Of a DNA stretch of 5,044 nt, positions 1 to 5,024 are shown piece after piece; the stretch's first letter is position 1, and each line of letters starts with the position of its first letter. The notes beneath the pieces are model-generated. The model searched no databases, had not been told where the DNA came from, and saw only the letters and a list, made by a program, of their open reading frames with translations. The position numbers and the translations under genes were made by a program. The stretch is from Spirochaeta sp. (GTDB lineage: Bacteria > Spirochaetota > Spirochaetia > DSM-2461), in the NCBI GenBank assembly GCA_030635565.1, contig DAOVYP010000205.1:1-5044 (forward strand), written 5' to 3'.

Positions 1-148
1 GGGATGAATTCTCCTTTTCCTCGCGAATCTTTGAAGCATGAACTTCGTCGTGACACCAGAGGATGACATCATTATCCTTGTAAGCCAGGATCCGGGCGAT
101 GGCGGTTCCAAAGGCCCCGGCACCCAGAACCGAGACTTTTTCGCTCAA
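1..148 (-). CDS. gpsA: NAD(P)H-dependent glycerol-3-phosphate dehydrogenase, N-terminal part (truncated by window edge)
   Basis: GpsA reduces dihydroxyacetone phosphate to sn-glycerol-3-phosphate in the cytoplasm, supplying the backbone for phospholipids. Only the first 49 residues are in the window; the rest lies beyond base 1. The visible part is the start of the Rossmann fold: a first beta strand followed by the dinucleotide-binding motif VLGAGAFGTAIA (about residues 7-18), then DNDVILWCHD, which corresponds to the second strand of the family (compare HEVVLWGHD in E. coli), and REEKEN, where the family usually has an E-x-x-x-N segment. The start is TTG at 148-146. It fits the usual family N-terminus and has a strong Shine-Dalgarno GGAGG (161-157) 8 nt upstream. 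The TTG overlaps the TGA of the upstream lipoprotein gene as TTGA, which implies one operon and probable translational coupling. The family assignment is confident; the cofactor preference cannot be seen here. Confidence 0.93.
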   Translation of the reverse strand, partial: MSEKVSVLGAGAFGTAIARILAYKDNDVILWCHDEVHASKIREEKENSS

Positions 149-882
149 GAGCCGTCCCTCCAGCTCACCGACCAGTAAATCTCTTTCTCCGGTACGAGAA
201 ACCTGGTAAATGATGTTTCGAACCGGACGCTGTTCCCTCCGGTCTGTTTTCCATTGATTACCGAGCTTATCTGTCCGGGGAGGGTGATCTTCATGACGAT
301 GACGGCAGATCTGATGGCGGGGATGTTCTCTTCTCCGAAGGTGAAGCCCAGTATTCCCGTGATGTATGATTCTTCATCGATACCGCCTGTAGCTGAAGGA
401 TTGAACAGGGAAAAGGCGGGATCCTGCATCAGGGGAATCAACTCCTCCAGAACTGCGGCTCTCTCCCGGTTGAATCGTAGACTTAATGTGTTCGTACTGC
501 CGTTCCGTGTCAGTTGGGCTATACCTCCCGCTTCCGCGCTTCCCAGGAGGGATTCGATATCATCGAACCCGATTTCGGCCTCCCAGCCGTGGCGGCCTTT
601 CCGTTCGACGCGATAAGTGTCGATATCATCGCGTTTGGCCAGGTCGACCCTGGAATTGATAACGGCTTCATCGTAGAGAGAGGTCGCATCGTCATATCCT
701 CCGAGCATGGCCAGATCGTCCAGAGCATCGGCGGTGAACGGCATGGCCCGGCCTTCCAGGGTCCATACTCCCGACTGCCGGGAATCCAGCGTCAGGTTCT
801 GCTCAACCATACAGCCGCTCACGGCGATAGAGGTCAGCAGAACAAGTAGTGATATAATGGTAAATCGCGGCATGATTCTCAT
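145..882 (-). CDS. Predicted secreted lipoprotein, LppM/DUF3153-like
   Basis: The product is a 245-residue lipoprotein of unknown function, probably anchored in the cell envelope facing outward from the cytoplasm. With the start at 882, residues 1-24 form a signal peptide: MRIMPRF, a hydrophobic core (TIISLLVLLTSIA) and the lipobox VSGC, with the acylated cysteine at residue 24. The mature part opens with CMVEQNLTLDSRQSGVWTL, resembling the 'C-x-l-x-l-x-x-x-GsG' start of LppM/DUF3153-type lipoproteins. Near the C-terminus, KITLPGQISSVINGKQTGG (about 198-216) resembles the LPG...NG...G pattern of that family. I recall these resemblances and did not compute them. The frame stays open upstream to a GTG at 972, but that would put a second hydrophobic stretch before the signal peptide. 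ATG at 873 is an equally plausible start; neither has a clear Shine-Dalgarno. Its stop overlaps the gpsA start, so the two are probably co-transcribed. Confidence 0.8.
   Translation of the reverse strand: MRIMPRFTIISLLVLLTSIAVSGCMVEQNLTLDSRQSGVWTLEGRAMPFTADALDDLAMLGGYDDATSLYDEAVINSRVDLAKRDDIDTYRVERKGRHGWEAEIGFDDIESLLGSAEAGGIAQLTRNGSTNTLSLRFNRERAAVLEELIPLMQDPAFSLFNPSATGGIDEESYITGILGFTFGEENIPAIRSAVIVMKITLPGQISSVINGKQTGGNSVRFETSFTRFLVPEKEIYWSVSWRDGS
157..161 (-). promoter_or_regulatory. Shine-Dalgarno of gpsA
   Basis: On the minus strand GGAGG lies 8 nt before the TTG at 148, inside the last codons of the lipoprotein gene. It decides the non-ATG start of gpsA and supports the 4-nt TTGA stop/start overlap. 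Confidence 0.8.
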
Positions 883-932
883 GGCATTAAAGATAACAAT
901 AAGTACAGCCGTCTTCCATGTTATTTTTTTTA

Positions 933-948
933 CGGCAAGTACCTGCCG
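933..948. promoter_or_regulatory. 16-bp near-palindrome, candidate operator
   Basis: CGGCAAGTACCTGCCG is symmetric at 7 of 8 base pairs; the exception is A938 opposite C943. On the minus strand that pair becomes G opposite T, so a minus-strand RNA could pair all eight positions, with a G-U wobble. It ends 6 bp upstream of the nrpR -35 hexamer. It is not an intrinsic terminator: read on the plus strand no T run follows it, and on the minus strand it is followed by A's. A protein-binding site is the likelier role, inferred only from symmetry and position. Confidence 0.45.
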
Positions 949-954
949 CAATAT

Positions 955-984
955 TTGACACTGATTCAACACGCAGGTTAGTCT
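955..984 (+). promoter_or_regulatory. Putative promoter of the nrpR-like gene
   Basis: A perfect TTGACA -35 (955-960) is followed after 18 bp by TAGTCT (979-984), which matches TATAAT at three positions (first, second and last). A 17-bp spacing gives TTAGTC, which is weaker. Transcription would then begin near 990-992, at the start codon itself. The -35 is convincing and the -10 is poor, which would suit a regulated promoter. Confidence 0.45.
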
Positions 985-1002
985 GTCACTTATGAGTGAC
1001 AG
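983..1002. promoter_or_regulatory. Perfect 8+8 inverted repeat enclosing the nrpR-like start codon
   Basis: CTGTCACTTATGAGTGACAG consists of the arm CTGTCACT (983-990), a 4-nt centre TATG (991-994) and the exact reverse-complement arm AGTGACAG (995-1002). The ATG start at 992 lies in the centre and the right arm encodes Ser-Asp-Arg. The left arm touches the end of the predicted -10, so a dimeric repressor bound here would block transcription initiation. If transcribed, it would fold into an 8-bp hairpin with the start codon in the loop. An autoregulatory operator is the simplest reading. Confidence 0.6.
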
Positions 1003-1999
1003 GGTTGAGCGAAAACGCTTGTTGATAATGAAAATCCTGCGGGAGTCCGGGTCACCTTTATCCAGCCAGAAAATCCAGGAGCAGCTTGTTTCCCGGGGTA
1101 TGGATATCAGCGAACGGACGGTGCGTTTTCACCTTCAGGCTCTCGACAGCCACGGTCTTACCGGTTACAAGGAAAAAAAAGGTCGTTTCCTGACTCCCAG
1201 GGGCCTGATGGAACTGGCTAAAGCCCATGTCTATGACCGTGTCGGATTTCTGTCTTCGAAGATTGATGATATGACCTATCAGATGAGTTTTAATCCGACC
1301 ACCGCTGAAGGCTCGGTACTGGTGAATCTTTCCGTCGTGGATAAATCCCATCGTGATGCCGTTGCCTCCCTGGGGCCCCCGGTTTTCTCATCAGGTCTTG
1401 CTCACGGAACCCTGATGGCACTTATCGATGAGGGCGAACGGGTGGGGGACAATGTCATATCCGATGGGAAGGTAGGCCTCGCTACGGTCTGTTCCATCAC
1501 ATTCAACGGCGCTCTCATTCTGGCTGGTATTCCAGTTACCAGTGTGTTTGGCGGATTACTGGAGATACATGACAGGGCTCCGGATCGGTTCACCGCAGTG
1601 ATCCGTTATGACGGTACGAGCCTTGATCCTCTGGAAATCTACATCACCAGCCGTATGACCAGTACGAGGAATGCGGCCTGTGACGGAAACGGTCAGATCG
1701 GCGCCAGTTTCCGGGAAATCCCTGCAAGCGCCAGAGATCGGGCCATCGAAACGGATGCCCTGTTCAAGGACCGTGGACTCGGCGGCTTTCTCAAATTGGG
1801 TTATTCCAGCCAGTCCCTGCTGGACATACCGGTTGGTGACGGAAGAGCCGGTCTTATCATTGCCGGGGGCCTGAATGCCGTTGCGCCTCTGGTGGAGGAA
1901 GGAATCCCCATCGAATCCAAGGCTCTTTCAGGGCTTCTCAATTATGCGGCGCTGTTTCCCTATGAAGAGCTTTCTTCACGCCTGTCCAGACTGAAATAA
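992..1999 (+). CDS. NrpR-like transcriptional regulator (winged helix + single NRD/DUF128 domain)
   Basis: This 335-residue cytoplasmic DNA-binding regulator has a winged helix-turn-helix at residues 8-72, with recognition helix SERTVRFHLQALDSHGL (40-56) and a basic wing (KEKKGRF, 60-66). An NRD (DUF128) domain follows at about 83-325. Family signatures are VGFLSSKIDDMTY (84-96), TVCSITFNGALILAGIPV (165-182) followed by FGGLLEI (186-192), and IIAGGLNAVAPLVEEGI (289-305). Archaeal NrpR represses nitrogen-assimilation genes and is released by 2-oxoglutarate; many archaeal versions carry two NRD domains, and this one has a single NRD. Whether this bacterial protein senses the same ligand is unknown. 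ATG 992 is chosen because it gives a complete first helix. It has no Shine-Dalgarno; the next ATG (1028, Met13) also lacks one and would clip the helix. An A8 run (1173-1180) lies in the wing. Confidence 0.88.
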   Translation: MSDRVERKRLLIMKILRESGSPLSSQKIQEQLVSRGMDISERTVRFHLQALDSHGLTGYKEKKGRFLTPRGLMELAKAHVYDRVGFLSSKIDDMTYQMSFNPTTAEGSVLVNLSVVDKSHRDAVASLGPPVFSSGLAHGTLMALIDEGERVGDNVISDGKVGLATVCSITFNGALILAGIPVTSVFGGLLEIHDRAPDRFTAVIRYDGTSLDPLEIYITSRMTSTRNAACDGNGQIGASFREIPASARDRAIETDALFKDRGLGGFLKLGYSSQSLLDIPVGDGRAGLIIAGGLNAVAPLVEEGIPIESKALSGLLNYAALFPYEELSSRLSRLK

Positions 2000-2037
2000 A
2001 CGATATATTAATTTTACTGAATTGGGTTTCTTTTCTT

Positions 2038-2103
2038 GCAATTTCGCTTTGCGAAACCGCTGTTTTGCTCGCAATTTCGCTTTGCGAAACCGAGGTTCTT
2101 CTC
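2038..2103. repeat. Two-copy tandem repeat, 33-bp period, each unit with a palindrome
   Basis: Two identical 22-bp segments (2038-2059 and 2071-2092) begin exactly 33 bp apart. The 11 bp after each are also similar (7 of 11 identical). Each copy contains the hairpin TTTCGC-TTT-GCGAAA (2042-2056 and 2075-2089; 6-bp stem, 3-nt loop). The sequence before copy 1 (GGTTTCTTTTCTT, 2025-2037) resembles the spacers, so the array may be a remnant of a longer one. GGTTTC (2025-2030) could also pair with GAAACC (2053-2058). On the minus strand the 22-mer reads GFAKRNC within an open frame. It could be a dispersed intergenic palindromic element, or hairpins that stabilise or end the nrpR transcript. Confidence 0.8.
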
Positions 2104-2144
2104 ATGTATAAGTTGTTTTGAATCCTTGACCTTCCTCGATGCCG

Positions 2145-2174
2145 TTGACCATACCCCCGTGTGCCGGGGATAAT
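2145..2174 (+). promoter_or_regulatory. Putative pyrG promoter
   Basis: TTGACC (2145-2150; 5 of 6 to the -35 consensus) and GATAAT (2169-2174; 5 of 6 to the -10 consensus) are 18 bp apart. Transcription would start around 2180-2182, at the CCC directly before the ATG, giving an almost leaderless mRNA. A second TTGACC lies 19 bp further upstream (2126-2131) without a good -10. Confidence 0.55.
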
Positions 2175-2182
2175 AAAATCCC
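2155..2182. promoter_or_regulatory. Overlapping inverted repeats across the pyrG spacer, -10 and start
   Basis: CCCCG (2155-2159) and CGGGG (2165-2169) are inverted around TGTGC. GGGAT (2167-2171) and ATCCC (2178-2182) are inverted around AATAAA, ending just before the ATG. They share 2167-2169, so only one can form at a time. They could be operator half-sites. In an RNA made by read-through from upstream, they could be alternative hairpins. Both arms are only 5 bp, so chance is possible. Confidence 0.35.
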
Positions 2183-3796
2183 ATGAGGAAGTACATATTC
2201 GTTACCGGCGGCGTATGCTCCAGCTTAGGCAAGGGCATCGCAGCTTCTTCCCTTGGGAGTCTGCTGGAAAGCCGTGGATTATCGGTCTGCATGATCAAGA
2301 TTGACCCGTATCTGAACGTCGATGCCGGGACCATGAGTCCCTATCAGCACGGGGAGGTCTTTGTTACCGACGATGGTGCCGAGACCGACCTGGATCTGGG
2401 TAATTATGCACGTTTTACCGCCTCTCCCCTGAGCGCGGCCAATTCAATCACAACCGGACAGGTTTATCAGGAAGTCATCCGAAAGGAACGAAAAGGTGAT
2501 TATCTGGGAAAATGTGTTCAGGTGGTTCCACACATCACAGATGAGATTAAACGGCGTATCTATTCACCCGGGGAGAAAGAAGGAACCGATGTCACAATAG
2601 TGGAAATCGGCGGAACGGTGGGGGACATCGAATCCATTCCTTTCCTGGAAGCCGTCAGGCAGATTATCCACGAACGTTCACGCCGTCATGCAATCAGTGT
2701 TCATGTTTCGCTTATTCCTACTGTTTCCAGCGGCGAGCTGAAAACCAAACCCACACAGCATTCGGTGAAAACCCTCCGGGAAATCGGTATACAGCCTGAG
2801 GTTCTTCTCTGCCGTATCGCCACGGAGATGGATGATGCGATGAAGAGAAAGATTGCCAATTTTACCAACATCGATTATGAATGCGTTCTCTCAGCTCATG
2901 ATGTGAAAACGACAATATACGAAATACCCGTGGTGTACCGGGCCCAGGGTCTGGACCGTGTCGTTTGTGACAGGTTGGGCATGGACTGCAAAGAAGATAA
3001 ATTCCGGGCCTGGCACAGGATTTCGGAAACCTGGAAATCGTCGGTAGAAGTCGTGGAAGTCGCCATGGTAGGCAAATACATCGAACTGGACGATTCCTAC
3101 AAGTCTATCGACGAATCCCTGGTTCACGGTGCCATATCCAACGGTGTACGTATCAATATCCGGAAAATTGATTCCGAATCCCTGACAACACCGGAAAAAA
3201 CTGTTGAAGCCCTCGCCGGCGTCCACGGTCTCCTCATTCCCGGTGGTTTCGGTGAAAGGGGAATTCCCGGTATGATTGCAGCGTCCCGGGTAGCCCGTGA
3301 GGGGAAATTGCCATTTCTGGGTATATGTCTGGGGATGCAGATACAGGTTATTGAGTGGGCCCGTCATATCGCCGGGATACCTGAGGCCAATAGTGGCGAG
3401 TTCACTCCTGACGGTCCCTCGAATGTTATCGCACTGCTTGAAGAACAGGTGGATGTGACCCAATACGGAGGTACGATGCGTCTGGGTCTCAGTGAGTCGG
3501 TTGTTATCGAAGGAACCCTCATCCATTCAGCCTACGGCACAATAAATATCAGGGAACGCCATCGTCATCGCTATGAGGTGAACAATAAGTATCGGGATGA
3601 ACTGGAGAACTCCGGTCTGATATTCTCGGCATTCACCCCCGACGATCTGTTGGTGGAATCAACTGAATGGCCCAGTCATCCCTGGTCTGTGGGCGTGCAG
3701 TTTCACCCGGAATTCACCTCCAGTCCCCTTAAGGCGGGTCCTCTGTTCCGTGAGTTTATTGCCGCCGCGGTGGACAAAATGCGTAAGGCAGGCTGA
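2183..3796 (+). CDS. pyrG: CTP synthase (glutamine-hydrolysing)
   Basis: PyrG makes CTP from UTP, ATP and glutamine, the last step of de novo pyrimidine nucleotide synthesis. At 537 residues it is full length (E. coli has 545). The synthetase domain covers about 1-275. It has the P-loop SSLGKG (13-18), DPYLNVDAGTMSPYQHGEVF (41-60), DDGAETDLDLG (63-73), EIGGTVGDIES (141-151, with the Mg-binding Glu141) and the nucleotide-site segment GELKTKPTQHSVK (184-196). The class I glutamine amidotransferase domain covers about 290-531. It has PGGFGERG (353-360), the nucleophile Cys382 in GICLGMQ, ERHRHRYEVNN (458-468), and His508 and Glu510 in QFHPEFTSSP. All catalytic residues are present. Residue 12 is Cys where E. 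coli and B. subtilis have Val. The ATG gives the canonical N-terminus, but no Shine-Dalgarno is well placed (GGGGA is 12 nt away). A lipoprotein gene follows after 10 nt. Confidence 0.98.
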   Translation: MRKYIFVTGGVCSSLGKGIAASSLGSLLESRGLSVCMIKIDPYLNVDAGTMSPYQHGEVFVTDDGAETDLDLGNYARFTASPLSAANSITTGQVYQEVIRKERKGDYLGKCVQVVPHITDEIKRRIYSPGEKEGTDVTIVEIGGTVGDIESIPFLEAVRQIIHERSRRHAISVHVSLIPTVSSGELKTKPTQHSVKTLREIGIQPEVLLCRIATEMDDAMKRKIANFTNIDYECVLSAHDVKTTIYEIPVVYRAQGLDRVVCDRLGMDCKEDKFRAWHRISETWKSSVEVVEVAMVGKYIELDDSYKSIDESLVHGAISNGVRINIRKIDSESLTTPEKTVEALAGVHGLLIPGGFGERGIPGMIAASRVAREGKLPFLGICLGMQIQVIEWARHIAGIPEANSGEFTPDGPSNVIALLEEQVDVTQYGGTMRLGLSESVVIEGTLIHSAYGTINIRERHRHRYEVNNKYRDELENSGLIFSAFTPDDLLVESTEWPSHPWSVGVQFHPEFTSSPLKAGPLFREFIAAAVDKMRKAG

Positions 3797-3797
3797 C

Positions 3798-3802
3798 AGG
3801 AG
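3798..3802 (+). promoter_or_regulatory. Shine-Dalgarno of the SH3 lipoprotein gene
   Basis: AGGAG lies just after the pyrG stop and 4 nt before the ATG at 3807. It selects 3807 over the in-frame upstream ATG at 3750, which lies inside pyrG and would bury the signal peptide. Confidence 0.75.
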
Positions 3803-3806
3803 CAAT

Positions 3807-4988
3807 ATGAGAAAACAGGTTCTGGTCTGGTTGGGAATCCTCTCACTAATTGCACTGGTATCGTGTCGTCCGAAAAATGAGCCCGTCCTGGAGTCGGAAA
3901 AAACGTCTCCTGACGCCGCCGCACCTGTAATGGTTGTCGCAACGGTTACCGGCGATTCACTGAGAGTAAGGGCCATGCCGTACCTGGATGCGGAAATCAT
4001 CGGTCATCTGATGACCGGAGATCGCATTGTCGTCGAATCGCGGACTGAATGGACAGAATCCATTGGTGAGTTGAATGCATCATGGTTCTTTGTCCGTACC
4101 GGCGGGTATTCCGGATGGACCTATGGCGGGTATCTGGATTTCGGAAGTATTGAACCGGCTGCCATTTCCCCGGATCCCGGGGTTTCACCGCCTGTTGTCG
4201 ACAGCACACCCGTTCAGGAGTCCGTAACAGCTTTCGGTGCCATCAATACAGCCACCCTTCCTGAAATTCTCCTTCCGGTTTTCGGCCTTGAGGAAAAACC
4301 CCTGGTTTCAGACCCCACCGAAGGTGTCATCACTTACGATTCCTATCATGAGAACCTGTTGCTGCCGTTTTCGGACTCTCCGGATTCCAGACTCAGGTCC
4401 TTTTCGGCAGGAGAATTGCCCGATCGACTCCGAATAGTGGCCGAATTTCCGGGACCTTCCGGTTATGAACAGAGTTACGGGCCCGGGGACTTCCGTGTGT
4501 TATCCCGGGAAAATCCCGGTTTCAGCGACGCAATTCTCGTACCCTTTTACAGGCTTGCCACTCTTGAAGCCGGTTTCTGGGAAATCTATGCATTTCTCGG
4601 GAATGATAATTGGCCTGTTGCCGTCGGCAAGGTGGAGATATCTCCGTCGGAAATCTCCATTGTCCCTGCTTCCGAGCCCGATCCGATGAGGCATTCTCCC
4701 CGAAGCCGTTATTCCCGGGGTGATACGGCCTATGCTTTCGGGAATCGAAAAACAGGTTCCGGTCATCTTCAGGTGGCCTTGTATAACGACAGCGGTGAGT
4801 ATCGCGATGGCAAGATCCTGCTCCGTCCCGTCGCGGCCTGTCAGGTGGAAACAGATTCTTCCGGGTTCTGGTCCGTGGATTTTTATCTGGGAGAAGAGTT
4901 TCCTGACGGCAGATGCTGGGCGGCTGTTGGAGATCCTATCAAAGGGTTGGAGAACCTTCGCCTGTTTATGACTTCAGTCGAGCTCTAA
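3807..4988 (+). CDS. Predicted lipoprotein with bacterial SH3 domain and beta-rich C-terminal region
   Basis: This 393-residue envelope lipoprotein has no known function. Residues 1-20 are a signal peptide (MRKQVLVWLG, hydrophobic core, lipobox LVSC) with the acylated Cys20. A Ser/Pro/Glu-containing linker leads to an SH3b-type domain at about 42-112. Its signatures are TVTGDSLRVRAMPYLDAEII (46-65, the usual 'LNVRsgPs' strand), MTGDRIVV (69-76), a W-F-x-V strand (93-96) and YSGWTYGGYL (101-110). SH3b domains often bind peptidoglycan or peptides, but the ligand here is unknown. A Pro-rich linker (about 121-137) precedes about 240 residues I do not recognise. Within them, 205-280 and 300-375 both look like beta-sandwich modules; the second contains YSRGDTAYAFG, LQVALYNDSG and TDSSGFWSVDFYLG. 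Two mature cysteines (345 and 370) could form a disulfide. The gene lies 10 nt after pyrG, so probably shares its operon. Confidence 0.85.
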   Translation: MRKQVLVWLGILSLIALVSCRPKNEPVLESEKTSPDAAAPVMVVATVTGDSLRVRAMPYLDAEIIGHLMTGDRIVVESRTEWTESIGELNASWFFVRTGGYSGWTYGGYLDFGSIEPAAISPDPGVSPPVVDSTPVQESVTAFGAINTATLPEILLPVFGLEEKPLVSDPTEGVITYDSYHENLLLPFSDSPDSRLRSFSAGELPDRLRIVAEFPGPSGYEQSYGPGDFRVLSRENPGFSDAILVPFYRLATLEAGFWEIYAFLGNDNWPVAVGKVEISPSEISIVPASEPDPMRHSPRSRYSRGDTAYAFGNRKTGSGHLQVALYNDSGEYRDGKILLRPVAACQVETDSSGFWSVDFYLGEEFPDGRCWAAVGDPIKGLENLRLFMTSVEL

Positions 4989-5018
4989 ACGGCAATAATA
5001 GCCCTCATTATCGGATTC

Positions 5019-5024
5019 TTGACA
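5019..5024 (+). promoter_or_regulatory. Possible -35 hexamer of a downstream gene
   Basis: A perfect TTGACA occurs in the 56-nt tail after the SH3 lipoprotein gene. A -10 at normal spacing would begin at 5042-5043, where the window ends with 'tta', so it cannot be confirmed. No terminator-like stem plus T run is visible in this tail. Confidence 0.25.

Larger units (their letters stand above)
883..991. other. Divergent control region between the lipoprotein-gpsA unit and the nrpR-like gene
   Basis: This 109-nt non-coding stretch must hold the promoters for both directions. For the plus direction it contains a plausible sigma-70-type promoter (955-984). It also holds a 16-bp near-palindrome (933-948), a run of eight T (924-931), and the left arm of a 20-bp inverted repeat that runs into the nrpR-like coding sequence (983-1002). 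I could not find a convincing -35/-10 pair for the minus direction; TAACAT, read on the minus strand next to the A run, is the best -10-like hexamer but lacks a matching -35. Confidence 0.6.
2000..2182. other. Intergenic region between the nrpR-like gene and pyrG
   Basis: The 183-nt spacer has three parts. About 40 nt of AT-rich DNA follow the nrpR stop codon, then comes a palindromic tandem repeat (2038-2103), then the pyrG promoter region (about 2120-2182). I see no classical GC stem plus T-run terminator for the nrpR-like gene. The repeat hairpins are the only candidates for ending that transcript. Confidence 0.6.

Noticed and set aside
254..849. Plus-strand open frames opposite the LppM-like lipoprotein
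   Set aside because: They are antisense to a gene with a clear signal peptide and lipobox, and show no domain or ribosome-binding site.
933..948. Possible sigma-54 promoter (GG...GC elements) near a nitrogen-type regulator
   Set aside because: The GG-to-GC spacing is 9 nt on both strands rather than the strict 10, and the flanking bases do not match TGGCAC-N5-TTGC well.
883..972. 30-residue upstream extension of the LppM-like lipoprotein from GTG at 972
   Set aside because: It would place a second hydrophobic segment ahead of a complete lipoprotein signal peptide, has no Shine-Dalgarno, and would cover the divergent promoter region.
2042..2089. TTTCGCTTTGCGAAA hairpins as intrinsic terminators
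   Set aside because: The stems are AT-rich, only 6 bp, and not followed by a T run on either strand. A role in transcript ends is possible but not supported by the classical signature.
2014..2334. Minus-strand open frame (106 codons) ending in the 11-residue repeat GFAKRNC...
   Set aside because: Its first half is antisense to the conserved pyrG N-terminus, and neither the first ATG nor the internal one at 2184 has a Shine-Dalgarno. The repeat is better treated as a DNA element, though a short repeat-encoded peptide is not excluded.
2891..3526. 211-codon open frame antisense to pyrG
   Set aside because: It lies wholly inside the well-conserved pyrG, has no Shine-Dalgarno or recognisable domain, and is the kind of shadow frame that codon bias produces.
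3750..3806. 19-residue upstream extension of the SH3 lipoprotein from ATG at 3750
   Set aside because: It overlaps the end of pyrG and would bury the signal peptide; ATG 3807 has AGGAG at good spacing and starts a canonical lipoprotein signal.
4995..5011. ATAAT/ATTAT inverted repeat after the SH3 lipoprotein gene
   Set aside because: A five-base AT-only stem with no T run is too weak to call a terminator.
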